64,000 nucleotides of DNA from Cavia porcellus (taxonomy: Eukaryota; Chordata; Mammalia; Rodentia; Caviidae). The notes beneath the pieces were generated by a model. That model searched no databases and was not told the origin of the DNA. It saw nothing but the letters and a program-made list of their open reading frames with translations. Made by a program: the position numbers and the translations under genes. The first letter of the stretch is position 1. Each line of letters begins with the position of its first letter. The stretch spans positions 84,763,982 to 84,827,981 of the forward strand of contig NW_026947484.1 in assembly GCF_034190915.1 (NCBI RefSeq). The letters are read 5' to 3'. Shown here one piece after another: positions 45,485 through 56,165 of the stretch.

Positions 45485-46674
45485 ATGGAGCAGAAAGCAA
45501 AATGAAGAAGACAAACTGACAACTAATGACAGAAAAAAGAGCTCATCAGAAATGAGGCAGAAAAGGTTCGATGGTAGGAACAGTTATTTTGGAGAAAACC
45601 AGACATCATAATAGGCAGTGCTGATTTAATATCATCTTGTTTTGAAGTCCCATCAAGCTTTTGTTCTTCTGTCTCCATCAGTTTTAACATGTTGGATCTT
45701 ATTGGATTTTATTATATGTGATAATATAAACAAAAACTTTTATAGACAAGGAGATTATACAGAAACCATTGTTCATTTTCTGTTAGTTGATTCTAAATAC
45801 CCTGTAATACTGTCATTCTCTTGAACGGTTTTACATTGTCTTGATATGTCTGATGCTACAGTATACAAAGTTACACCTAAAGATTTGAAGGAAAGAGACA
45901 TTATGGTAACTACTTTTATGTCGGGATTATCTTGTGATGAAACACTAATTTGCTTAAATGGCTATGTTTTGACCTGCGCTGTTTTGTTGTTAGCCCTCTT
46001 TTATCTCAATCTCCTTTTTATTATCTACTTTTTCATTTTTATCCTTTTAAGTAAAGGAAAATAAATAAAAATAGCAGGATATATTATAGTAACCTACATT
46101 GATTTCCTATTAACTTGATTTGAAACCCTGTATTGCTCTCACCATCTTGTTTTGATGATTTCCCCCTATTCTGTTATGCTTGATAGTACCAAGTTTGAAA
46201 GTTTAGGCAACAACTATGAAGACAATAAGATTCATTATGACGCCCAATCTGGTTGACTATTATCTTCTTTTGAAGTCCTCTAATGTCTCCAATGTTTTGG
46301 TTTTATTGGTCTTGTTCTTTTCTGTTTTGTTCAATTTTATTATAACTGATGATATAGGCAATTCTTTTTAAGATACCAAGAGGCATTATGGTAACCATTG
46401 TTGATCACCTTGTATTATATTTTTACATTATGTATTATGTCCATCCTTTTGATTTGACTGACCCTGTTTTGTTATGTCACATTTGGTTTTACTCTCTTCA
46501 AAAAAAGTGGGAGTAATAAAACCCAAAATGTGTAATTGTCATTGTACAAAAGAGAGGAAAAGAAAGGCTCTAAAGGACATAACTGCATGTATATTTAAGT
46601 GTATAAGATAGGTAACCATATTACTGAGTTTTGTTGGATCATTGAACAGAACTTTTGCAGTCTCACTGTTTGAA
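45485..46674 (+). repeat. Unfamiliar 3' region of the HAL1-like element
   Basis: About 1.2 kb of T-rich sequence lies in the position of ORF2, with no ORF2 similarity. A motif like ATTATGGTAACCATTGTTGAT recurs in diverged form near 45,751, 45,901, 46,083 and 46,385. CATCTTGTTTTGAAGTCC-like text recurs near 45,634, 46,143 and 46,262. The region thus seems built from degenerate repeat units. A 72-codon hydrophobic frame at 45,846-46,064 is probably a by-product of T-rich DNA. Confidence 0.6.
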
Positions 46675-47022
46675 TGTCCACTCTATATGCTTTAATTTTG
46701 TAACTTGAACAACTATTTCTAAGATGACAACATGTAATCTATTAACTAGTGATTTCCTACTGGTTATTTTTTCTGAAATTCTGTATAATTTGTATCCTTT
46801 TCCTGTATTTTTTTTCTCCTTAAATAAAATTTAAAAAATGTCCACTTTGTATGCTTTAATTTTGTAATCTCGACAACTGTTTCTAAGATGACAATGTGTG
46901 ATCTATTAACTGAATTCTTACTGTATATTTTTTCTCTTGAAATTCTGTATTACTTTTAGCCTTTTATTGTTTTGCTTCATTTAGTTTTGATTTTCTCTTT
47001 AAATAAATAAAAATTTAAAAAA
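46675..47022 (+). repeat. Head-to-tail duplicated 3' tail
   Basis: Copy 1 (46,675-46,838) starts TGTCCACTCTATATGCTTTA and ends TAAATAAAATTTAAAAAA. Copy 2 (46,839-47,022) starts TGTCCACTTTGTATGCTTTA directly after that A-rich end and finishes with another AAATAAA-type signal and A-rich tail. The right target-site duplication follows immediately. Shared blocks include TTCTAAGATGACAA and ATCTATTAACT. Confidence 0.92.
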
Positions 47023-47037
47023 GAAAGTATTTGAACA
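47023..47037. repeat. Right target-site duplication of the HAL1-like element
   Basis: GAAAGTATTTGAACA is the partner of 43,833-43,847. It abuts the A-rich 3' end of the element. Confidence 0.9.
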
Positions 47038-47205
47038 ATCAAATAACTCTAAATCCTTTCTTTGTGAGAACAGCTATGCCCAAACAACAAAGATATCAAG
47101 GTACTGAGAGAACATTCTCCATCTTGCTTGGATTGTAATGAAATCAAATAAAATATGTTTAGAAGTACATACATTTTATTGTGTAAACAGTTGGGTGTTG
47201 TGTGT

Positions 47206-47560
47206 CAGGGTGCAACATGAAATAAAGCAGCAGCAGTGTAGTTGCATTTGGACAGGTAAAGGTTTATTCTCCGAAGCAGTTTCTCACTTCTAGAGTCAGG
47301 GAGCCCCCTGCTTGTCTTTTCTCTTCTACATCCCAGAACTTCACTTTGGAACTCAGAGGGGAAATCGGAGGCACAGCTTGCTCCCCAGTCTGCCATTGTT
47401 TCACGTTGTGAAATTTCTTTTATTGACATAGTGACAGCTATGACTTTCCTCCGTATATGCTGGGATGAGGATGCTGAGTAATTTCTGAAATACTGTCTGA
47501 AATACTGTCAACCTAATCTAACCTCTGGGTTTGTTTTGTTCTTGGGAGTGAGCATTCAGA
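47206..47560 (-). mobile_element. Candidate retroviral-type LTR, antisense
   Basis: The plus strand opens TGTCAGGGTGCAACATG, and the minus strand would therefore end in ...CCCTGACA. On the minus strand an AATAAACCTTTACC polyadenylation-type signal lies near the expected R/U5 position. The interior is GC-richer than the flanks. No partner LTR, primer-binding site or coding region is recognised and the other end is not defined. The alternative is unrelated unique sequence. Confidence 0.35.
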
Positions 47561-49234
47561 GGCTATCGCTGGGCACTTTCTCAGTCTGGAGTTCAATACC
47601 TAGATATTAGACTACCAATCATGGCCGGTTAATGGGCTCTAGAGTTATGAAATAGAATAAATTCTATGATTAGCACAAAGGCTATAAAATCTCTAGACGG
47701 CTAGTTCTGCACCATGAACTTGTATTCACATTAGACTTCAGGTTTATATTCTGAGTTTACCATTTTGACTTTATGTCTCCTTGGGACAAATGTTCTCTCC
47801 TGACCTTTAATTATTGCACTGCCAGTGGAACCCAGGAAAGGGACATCATTAGCAGTCTTGCCTGGATAATTAAGGAATAAGTTCAGAGGGCTAATTGCTT
47901 CATCATTATTTCTCTTTACCTTCTGTCAAATTAGATTTTTAAATAACTGAGTTGACCATATGTTCAAATATATGCAATAATAATTCATTATTTTAATTTA
48001 GAAGTTTGTACACACAAACCATGGTCACTTCCTCTCTGTGTCCTCCTCCTCTTCTTTTTCCTCCATCACCAACATCAATTTTGGTAGATGAGGAAGGGAG
48101 GCGAAGGTAGAGTTTCAAGTACTTAAGTCATTTTTGGACAAGTATTATGGATCTATTTTGTATTTGTTGCCTATAACTTAAACCTATGCCAGCGAATCCA
48201 CAGGATAAAGAATGGAAAAGATACAGGCCTTTCAAATATGGTTCTGATTGCCTTTGACATTTTAGAATCAAGAAATTTTTATGTCATCGTGCTGCTCCCT
48301 AATGGATTTATGTAGATGAATCAAGACAATGCAGAAATGAATTTGAGCAAATTTTATATTACCTGTGATTGTCCTAGTAGGAGCCTGAAAGCAAAGCCCA
48401 GACTAAGTGATGTGGGAGGTTTGGGGAGTCATTAAATGGAGCATGAGACAGCTCCATCTAAAGCAATTAGAGGTAAGACCTGAAATCAGAGACGCTTTAA
48501 AGAGTTTCATAACTGATCAAACCTCTGCACCTTTAAGCAGGCTGTCTCTGAGAATATACTTCTTCCTGAAAGAGTTCTGCAAAAAGTAAAGTACACAGCA
48601 AGGTAAATGGCTCCTTTTGACTTCAGTCTGTAACGGCATCAGAAGTCGATGGCTGCAGACTCCAGATTCCTTCAGAACTGCCTCTTTATTCCTAGAGCTT
48701 CCTGTTCTCTTAACTAAGATTTAGAAATTAACTATTCATCTCAAGCATTCAGGTAGACTAGGATTTTTGGTTGGAAAAATGATTTTAAAATTTCTCTTTT
48801 TGCACACTAAAGGAGATGCCATTAAGATATAGGCATACAGTTTTGTGTGTTATAGACATGATGAGATAGACTAAGGTGAATGAAATATCAAAGGAGTGAT
48901 AAAACACAAACTTCTGCCAGATAAGGATGACCCCTTCTGCTCCATGACATGGGTTATAAAAGTGAAAAAGAAGATGTACACAAATTCTAAACACATATAG
49001 CCAAAGCTAATCTACAACTTATATATAGTAAATGTTGCTAAGAAAGTACAATAAAGAATTACAGATTGGGAGAGGGAGTAAGTTGGAGTGGTTTCCCCCA
49101 AAATGTATTAAAACTATCCTAACAATGGAGAGTTTTCAGTTATAATTTATATTCATTATTACAAGCCAGAATACTTTATTAGCATAAAATATACTAAAGC
49201 TCAATGCTGATCATTGGATACAGAATTATATTTG
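47561..49234. other. Unassigned DNA
   Basis: I see no gene or named repeat over about 1.7 kb. Minor features are a CT-rich tract at about 48,028-48,066 and an 11-bp direct repeat (GAAATACTGTC) near 47,488-47,508. Confidence 0.5.
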
Positions 49235-49283
49235 TTCTTTAATTTTATTTTAATTGGATAATTGTTACATGTATTTATAGGTT

Positions 49284-49326
<43 letters not shown>

Positions 49327-49815
49327 CTGACTACATCAGAGTAATGGGCATATGACTTCAAACATTTATTGCCTTTTTGTGGTGAGAACCTTAAGATTAC
49401 TCTCTTCTATTTTAAAATATACCATATATTCATATTAACTATAATCACCCTGCTGTTCAATAGAACATCAAAACTTATCTTCAACTAATTTTATCTTTGT
49501 ATTTACTGAATAATCATCCCTTCCCACTGTTCTTATTCTCAGCATTTTTTACAGGTTTTAAGAGGATATTTTTGATGGAATTTTTATGGTTTTTTACATG
49601 TAATGTCATATCACCTGAAAACAGGGACAATTTCACTTCTTCCTGCCCAACTTGGATGGCATATTTCTTCTATTTGCCAACCTGCTTGGCTAGGACTCCA
49701 AGTATCATGTTAAATACAAGTGGCAAATGGCTGATCTTCATTCTGTCCCAGCGTTAGGGGAAAAGTTTTCAAATTTTCTATGTTTAGTCTGATACTAACT
49801 TTGGATCAGGCAAAA
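49235..49815 (-). mobile_element. Old L1M, antisense, internally deleted
   Basis: 49,235-49,500 is an L1M 3'UTR in reverse (TTTTTGTGGTGAGAACCTTA, ACTATAATCACCCTGCTGTT). 49,540-49,815 is the RT part of ORF2 in reverse (ACAGGGACAATTTCACTTCT, GCTTGGCTAGGACTCCAAGT). The ORF2 C-terminal half that should lie between is absent. A (TA)n run (49,289-49,323) lies within the 3'UTR part. Confidence 0.85.
49289..49323. repeat. (TA)n microsatellite in L1 3'UTR
   Basis: Uninterrupted AT repeat of about 17 units, adjacent to TTATATACTGACTACATCAG of the L1. Confidence 0.95.
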
Positions 49816-49954
49816 AATTAAAAAAATAGAAAGTTTCTTTTTATTATAAGTAGAATAGGAAGTCTTGGAAAATTCAAGTTAGAGATATGGGGATAAAGTA
49901 TTAATATACGAGTTAAATGATTAAAGTGAGTGTAATACGTTGGCAATTATAATT

Positions 49955-50135
49955 TACATAGAGCTAGTGTGTGGTGATTTTGAGTTTACCTACAATAAAT
50001 CATTTAATCTTGGCCCAGCTATACAATAAGTACTCTTTCATTTTATAGGATTTAGAAGCAATTTCCTGCGAGGTAGGGACAGACCTTGGCACATTGTTTA
50101 CCACACAGATAGATGCTCAGTAAATGCAATTAAAT
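49955..50135 (-). mobile_element. MIR SINE, antisense, decayed
   Basis: AATCATTTAATCTTGGCCCA followed by AAGTACTCTTTCATTTTATAGG matches the reverse MIR core ('catttaatcctcacaaca', 'attttacagatgagg'). GCTCAGTAAATGCAATTAA-like text follows and may be a separate fragment. Confidence 0.5.
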
Positions 50136-50222
50136 TATTAGTAACTTAGAATGTGAGGATCAATGGGTAAGTCAAACACAACTTCAAAGTTTTAATTTCA
50201 GGGAACAGGGAGAATAGCAATA

Positions 50223-50286
50223 CTCTCTGTCAGTCTCTGTCTCTGTATCTCTCTCTGTCTCTGTCTCTGTCTCTGTCTCTCTCTGT
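50223..50286. repeat. (CTCTGT)n microsatellite
   Basis: CTCTGT/CTGTCT hexamer-like repeats lead directly into the antisense B1. It probably grew from the tail of the SINE. Confidence 0.9.
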
Positions 50287-50428
50287 TTGAGATAGGGCCT
50301 CACTATGCAGTTCAGATTGGCCTTGAACTCACTCTGCAGCCCAGGATGACATCGAATTTGTAACTATCCTCTTGCCTCATCTATCTGAGACTGGGATTAG
50401 AGGCATACGCCACCACACCTGGCTTGTA
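50287..50428 (-). mobile_element. B1-type SINE, antisense
   Basis: Plus-strand landmarks are GAGATAGGGCCTCACTATGC, GATTGGCCTTGAACTCACTC, TTGCCTCATCTATCTGAGAC and GGCATACGCCACCACACCTG. This is a nearly full-length reverse B1 monomer with its tail converted to a CTCTGT repeat. Confidence 0.95.
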
Positions 50429-51534
50429 GCAATACTTTGATACAAAAACTGATGTCAGAAACAGCAGAAAGTTTTAACTTGGATAACTGATAAATTTGGT
50501 ATGAACCTAAAGTGTGCAAACATACAATTGAAGGAAAACAAATGCAGGGAAGGTTTTATCTTTTAATTCTCTAAATTCTCATAGCACCTTATAAATATTA
50601 AATATTCTTCATACATGAACAAACTTAAATGTATGCAGCTTCCTAGGTCTGCTTGTTTTTGATCCTCAGAGACATATGTTTGATTCATAACCTTTTCTTT
50701 GTAAACTAGATTTGGTTTTTGCTTTGCATTTAACTTCTGTGGCAGATAGAACATTCTAACAGTTAAGAGTTGTAATAGGGCAAGATACTGGTTTAAATGA
50801 GAAGGAAAAGTTAAAAGAACATTTAATTATAAAATGTCTAATATCCATTTTATTGACTTTTTAGAAAGTTGCAGAGAGAACTTGAAGTGTTTTGAAATGC
50901 TGCAAAGATTATGATAACCAAATCAGAGGAGGAGCGGTAAAGAGGCTGAAGCATTGGGGAAAAGATAAGGGCTACTGACGGAAAGACAAGAGCAGGCAGG
51001 AGAAAATTCCCTCAGTCTGGGGTTCTATATTTAATTCCTCTCCTCAAATTGTTCTGAATTATTTACATATTGAATAATTAGAAGCCAACCATTAGCTGTT
51101 CAGGGGAATTTCATTATAAACTGTATATAATAAAAACTTATAAAATATGATTAGACCAGAGAGCAATTATTAATCCTGCCAGCAATACCAGCTTAAAAAT
51201 GTTTCCATTACAATGAATGTAAAATAGAAAGGAGTCCATTTTTCTTAATATAACAGACTTAAATGTGCTTGCTAATTAATACACTTTGAATAAGCTCCAT
51301 GCTTTCTGTGCCAATTTCATTACTACCCAAATCATTTCAGGTTTGACTCTAATTATAATGTAGATCATGATTATTGGCAGATGAAGATTATGAATAGTAG
51401 GAAGAACTAATTGTGTCTCCAGCAAATATAGGGAGATGTAGAAGAGCAAACTGATTGATCAGCTATTGTGTCTTCATTTTGGTGAGGAACAAAGATTTTA
51501 TTAGGTTAGCATTAGCTAATCAAATATGCAGAAT
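50429..51534. other. Unassigned AT-rich DNA
   Basis: I see no gene or confident repeat over about 1.1 kb. Confidence 0.55.
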
Positions 51535-51772
51535 GCTGAATTTATAGCGTTGGTTATCAGCCAAGGGTGATTTTGACCCCTAAGAGACTTTTGGTAATGC
51601 TTAGTGACATCTATCATGATTGTCACAGCTTGGGTAAATGGAGCTGTCACTGACATCTGGTATGTGAAGCCCAGAGATACTGCTAAATATCCTACAGCAC
51701 ACAGATCAGACCCTGTCACAAAGAATTTTTAAGTCCAAAGTATCAGTAGTGCTATGGTCCAGAAGCTCTGAT
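51535..51772 (+). mobile_element. MER20 (hAT-Charlie MITE)
   Basis: The order GTTGGTTATCAGCCAAGGGT, GATTTTGACCCCTAAGAGAC, TTGGTAATGCTTAGTGACAT, GATTGTCACAGCTTGGGTAA, GCTGTCACTGACATCTGGTA, GATACTGCTAAATATCCTAC, CAAAGAATTTTTAAGTCCAA and TATCAGTAGTGCTATGGTCC follows the MER20 consensus along its whole length. MER20 is a eutherian non-coding DNA transposon. Some copies act as regulatory elements in endometrial cells, but nothing here shows that this one does. Confidence 0.88.
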
Positions 51773-52700
51773 TTCTAGAATACAGTTCATACAAATATTG
51801 GTCTTTGAACTCGAAAAGTGGATCATTTGTACATCCACATAGACTCCAATTTATCTCTAACTGAATAGGCCTTGTCTTCTTTAGAAAGATCACATGACTT
51901 TGTGATAAAAATGATGAAACCAGTAATCTAAAGTCTAAAGATTTTACTTAAAGGTGAATCTCTATTAGCATAACCTAGTAATTTGTTTTCATTACATGAT
52001 TACGTTAAGGAGCATTGTTGCCTGGGAAAGATATACATACATTGTGACAAGATTTTCATGTCCAAAACTCCTCCTTCATTAATCTATCTGAAATCTCTCA
52101 TTCCTCTTGTATTTTATATGATACTTGGGACCCAAATAGTTCTCCACCTTATCTCTCTATCTATCATAGATCACTAATGATGTCTTTTTATATAGTTCAT
52201 ATTCTTTTAAAAAGTTTCCTGTTTGTCATTAGTGGCCTGCTATCTTTCAGCAGGGTGCTATTTATGAATCTGTTTAATCTGTCTTGACTCTGTGTCCGCC
52301 GTGCAGTTACATCCTAATGAGATATGCTTTGTTACTTGCCTCTCTCCAGTGAGCCACATAGCACTTAGAATGACATTTAAGAATAGTTGAGCATGGTACC
52401 CTTTGCTTTAATTTCTCAAAGTGATTCATACTGCTATGTATACATTCTCCATGTTTCTCACTTTGAGGATAAATTAATTCATTTGACATAATTATGCAGT
52501 GATTATAATGCTGTAGTAACTCTATATACTTTTCATTGTATTAGAAAATTATCTTATAAAAAGTAATGAAATCACATTGTGAGGTGATTATGTGGATTTT
52601 CCTAAATGTTTAGAATAGATATATTATTTATAAATAGATTCACGAGAAAAGGAAACAGGTTGTATAAGCGTTGGTAGTAAGATTTCAATGGAATCAAAAG
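51773..52700. other. Unassigned AT-rich DNA
   Basis: I see no gene or confident repeat. Confidence 0.55.
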
Positions 52701-52704
52701 AGTG

Positions 52705-52705
<1 letters not shown>

Positions 52706-52745
<40 letters not shown>

Positions 52746-52758
52746 ACGTATATGTATA
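52706..52758. repeat. (TA)n/(TGTATA)n microsatellite
   Basis: About 17 TA units are followed by TGTATACGTATATGTATA. Short frames across it encode only Ile/Tyr repeats. Confidence 0.95.
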
Positions 52759-52937
52759 TCCTCAGCATTGAGAGTCAGGAGGATCCCATAGTAAAGCAAG
52801 GATTACAGGATTTGCATACATGTTATCAGATAAAAATATTATGAAAACTGAAACAAGCAAAAAGCTTTGCCCAACTCACTGTCCTGGTTTGTGTACAAAA
52901 TATCATAATTAATGGTGTCTATGGTGAACTTTTAATA

Positions 52938-53098
52938 TTCGTTCATTCATTCATTTATTCATGAAAAGTTCTTGTTATAGCCCAGGATGGTTTTGAACTC
53001 ACTATATATCTCAAGATGCCCTTGAACTGTTATCAATCCTCCTGCCTCAGGCTCCTGAGTACTGGGATCCTAGGTATGTGCCACTATACTGGGCCACT
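52938..53098 (-). mobile_element. B1-type SINE, antisense
   Basis: Plus-strand landmarks are TTGTTATAGCCCAGGATGGT, TTTTGAACTCACTATATATC, CCTGCCTCAGGCTCCTGAGT and GGTATGTGCCACTATACTGG. The tail has become ATTC repeats (TTCATTCATTCATTTATTC). A possible diverged target duplication is ACTTTTAATATT (52,927) versus ACTTCTAAATAT (53,096). Confidence 0.92.
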
Positions 53099-53304
53099 TC
53101 TAAATATATAATTCAGTCATTGTTCTGATTTAACATTTCCATGAAGGATACTTATAAACTGTAAAAAAAAACAATATTAAAAGTGATTATACAACACTTG
53201 TTGCTACTGACTTTCAAGCCTAGTCCTAGTTGAAATCAAAGAGGCAACTGCTTTATAATGTTTTAGCAATTCTTATTGGTTTTGTCACCATGCCTTAATT
53301 AAAA

Positions 53305-53600
53305 AGATTATTATTCATCCAACAAACACTTATCTAATGTCTCCAATATATCTATCACTGCTTTGAGCATGTGGAATGATCAGTAATGGATTAAACTAAG
53401 ACTTGTAGGTGTCTAGGATTTGCAACCTAATGGGAAATTACACCAATGATTTTACAGATAAGTAATGATATACATTGTACAATAGAGAATTATTTCTATA
53501 AAAAAATAAAATGAATAAGGTGAATGGGTGATCAGGTTTATCTTTCAAAGTACATGCCATTTAGGCAAATACATGAAGGAGGTATGGCAGCTTGCATTTG
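53305..53600 (-). mobile_element. L2 LINE 3' fragment, antisense
   Basis: CATCCAACAAACACTTATCT, ATCACTGCTTTGAGCATGTG, AACCTAATGGGAAATTACAC and GGCAAATACATGAAGGAGGT match, in order, the reverse L2 3' region ('caacaaatatttattgag', 'gcactgttctaggtgctg', 'gagcaaagacctgaaggagg'). The fragment is ancient and well diverged. Confidence 0.7.
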
Positions 53601-54645
53601 GATGATTCCTCAGGATTTTCTTTTATTCTTTGTGCATTTGCTACTGTTATTCTCCTCTTTTATTTCAGATTTACCTTAATATCTGTTGATATGTGATGAT
53701 TCATTTGGCTTTAAGAGTGAAGATCAAAGCATTTTTTTTTTAACATGGGGCAGGACTTGTTGATTGATAGGTTTTTCTAGGTGATAAAACAGAAAATTAA
53801 TTTCTGTTAGAAACCTCCAATATTAGTAACATCTTTTTTCTCTAGACTGTTTTCTTAAAGAGAAAACAGAAAAAATATGTATATCTTGCCTTGGAGGTTA
53901 AGTTTAGCTATTGGCCTTCTAATGGACTAAGAAGAGTTTATGGTTCATGTATACTTTCATTTAAAAGCTAACCTCTAGTGCTTCTGGTGTCCTTGTATGC
54001 AATTCTCTTCTAATTATTCTTCCTATGGGGGAAGCAAGGGTCAATTGTTGCTGCCCTAGTACCTATGATAGGATAACCACTTGTTTGCATGGTCAGGGGA
54101 ATGTATCCTAGGAATCTAACTGTGCCTGAAACAAAATTTATCTACCGCTTCTTCTATTTCAGACTCACCTTTCATTCCCACCTTCTAGGACTAAAGTCTG
54201 TTTAACTCCTGACTCATTTTGGGAATCTTCTGGAAATTTAAGTTGTTTCTCATTTTCACCTGTTCTTTCTGCATGTTTAAGCTTCTTTTGTCTCATAAAT
54301 ACCTCAAACTAATTTATGTCTTCCAAAATTATGTTTGTATCTTCTGTGCAGTTGGAGTTTCATTTCCTATTCTGTCACTGTAGATATTTATATTTTGTTA
54401 TTTCTTCTAAGTAGGTTTTTCAGAGTGAGCATGAATTCGATCTGCCATGCTTAAGCAGAAGTCAATGGAAACTTAAATAAATATTTATTTGGATTTATTT
54501 AGTGTCAGACATGATGCAAGATCTTATTGGAAGTACAAAAGTTATTAAAACAAATTATTTATTATCAAGGTAAGTTTAGTATGGAGCAAAGTCATATGTT
54601 TGTACAACTATAACTTGAAACAGATTGATTAAGTGCCTTGCCACA
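53601..54645. other. Unassigned AT-rich DNA, possible L2 trace
   Basis: No gene is seen. About 54,475-54,580 (TATTTATTTGGATTTATTTAG, then GTCAGACATGATGCAAG) faintly recalls the antisense L2 tail. Confidence 0.5.
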
Positions 54646-54649
54646 TATT

Positions 54650-55090
54650 GTGTTTGATATTGACCTCCATTACCCCAAAATATTTTCTAACCAGAACCAC
54701 AAAAGATGGCCTTACTTGGAAGTAGGGTCTTTACATAAGTAATCAAGTTACAATGAGGTAGTTGTGGATTACAGTATACCTTAAATCCAATGTTTAATAC
54801 TTTTATAAGAGAAAGATAAAAGTGGTATTGACAGAGGAAACAGGGCAAAGCCTGTGTGATGACAAAATCAGATAATAAATGACAAAGCAGCAAGAAAAGC
54901 TACTCCTGAGAGCACCAAATCTAGAAGAAGATTAAGAATTATTTTCTAGGTCTTTTGTAGAGAACATGACTTTACCAAAACCTTAATTTTGAACTTCTAG
55001 ACTGCAGAATAAGAAAGCATGAGTTTGTGTTATGTAAGGCACATATTTTTGATATTTTGTCACAGCAACTATGTGATAAAACTAACACAA
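54650..55090 (+). mobile_element. MLT1-type solo LTR (MaLR)
   Basis: The sequence ACCCCAAAATATTTTCTAAC, GATGGCCTTACTTGGAAGTA, GGGTCTTTACATAAGTAATC and AAGTTACAATGAGGTAGTTG is close to MLT1 ('accttatttggaaatagggtctttgcagatgtaatcaagttaagatgaggtcat'). Downstream TTAATTTTGAACTTCTAGACT, GCAGAATAAGAAAGCATGAG and GATATTTTGTCACAGCAACT match the LTR 3' part. No internal retroviral genes are attached. MLT1 is an ancient eutherian family. Confidence 0.88.
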
Positions 55091-56030
55091 CTCATGATAC
55101 TGAGGGAAAGTGAAACAGAACCAAAGTAGAACACAGCCTGGGAGGTGTGAGGACAGGAACCAGCAAAGCTGTTGCAGGGATCTTAGGTCAGGGGAAAAAA
55201 TCTACAAGTGAAAGAGTGCTTGAAATCGCTAAACTGAAGTAGGATAACTTTTGAGAGTTGATCTTCTCGTGATAATTTCTAAAATAAGGATCTAGATGAC
55301 ATTTATACATTTGCACTTTAAGCTATCTCATCCAAAAATTATTACTGTTCTGAATATTTGAGAAAATAAAAGTGTACATTTTTAGCATCATGTAATTACT
55401 ATTTCTGAAAGAACACTGAATGCTATTATAAAGTATGCTTGGCTCACGAGTTTCCTTATCAGTAGACATTCCCTTTTTATTTTAAGTCAGATATTCTAAC
55501 TTAATGAGTATTGAGAGAAATTTGTAAAATAGTATTCTGCTTTATTACTTCCTCCAAAATATTACGAAGATCATCCTAGCTAAAGAAATGATTCTTGGTA
55601 CATATATTTCAGTGTTTCAGGAGTAAAAATGAACATTTAAGAAACTGAAAGTCTAGGAAGAGACAAATGCTATTCCACACATTTTAAATACATTCTCAAG
55701 AAAACAAAAAGTGCCTGTGATGTAATATTCAAATTGTTAACATTTGTTTAGCATTTACATATGAATTATCTTGCCCATCAATAGAGAATTGATGCTTCTG
55801 AAACATTTCAAGTAAGCTTTGCAATTTAACTTTTAATAGTTAACCAAAAGTTACAGGAAAGCTGAGCCAGTGGAACCAGTGACAGTCCAAGCACATGGCA
55901 GTTAGCTAAACGCTGTTTTCATAGAAAGGAAAACAACTGCATTCATCACTTGTATGATCAATTGTTTCCACTTGAGTAACTTCACAATATAAAATAAAAG
56001 TTTGGTTTAGTTTTTTTAGTATTTTATATT
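55091..56030. other. Unassigned AT-rich DNA
   Basis: I see no gene or named repeat. Confidence 0.55.
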
Positions 56031-56165
56031 TTTTTTTTGTTTTTTTTTTATTGGAATCCAGGCAAATACTGGCAACTAGCTTTCCTCAAACTCACAAAGA
56101 ATTCCTCCCATATTTTCTTTCAAACTTCTGGAGTGTCATCTAGAGCTAAGTATTAGTTTATATTC
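56031..56165 (-). mobile_element. Possible decayed B1-type SINE, antisense
   Basis: A long T run is followed by TTGGAATCCAGGCAAATACTGG, TTTCCTCAAACTCACAAAGA and ATTCCTCCCATATTTTC, reminiscent of a reverse B1 ('gcctcaaactcacagag...cctgcct'). Divergence is high and the far end cannot be placed. Confidence 0.4.

Larger units (their letters stand above)
43848..47022 (+). mobile_element. HAL1-like (ORF1-only 'half-L1') retrotransposon, 3.2 kb
   Basis: A complete-looking unit between target-site duplications. It has a CpG-containing 5'UTR (43,848-44,405), an L1 ORF1 with a few frameshifts (44,406-45,484), about 1.2 kb of unfamiliar AT-rich sequence with degenerate repeats, and a duplicated 3' tail (46,675-47,022). 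No endonuclease or RT sequence is present, so ORF2 is absent by structure and not by 5' truncation. ORF1-only 'half-L1' families are known in mammals and are thought to be moved by L1 ORF2p. The alternatives are one internally deleted L1, or a chimera made by template switching. Other copies with the same ORF1/3' junction would decide. Confidence 0.75.

Noticed and set aside
45846..46064. 72-codon frame with a hydrophobic C-terminal segment, resembling a small membrane protein
   Set aside because: It lies in the T-rich 3' region of the HAL1-like element, where T-rich codons give Leu/Phe/Ile by composition; no second copy can be checked here.
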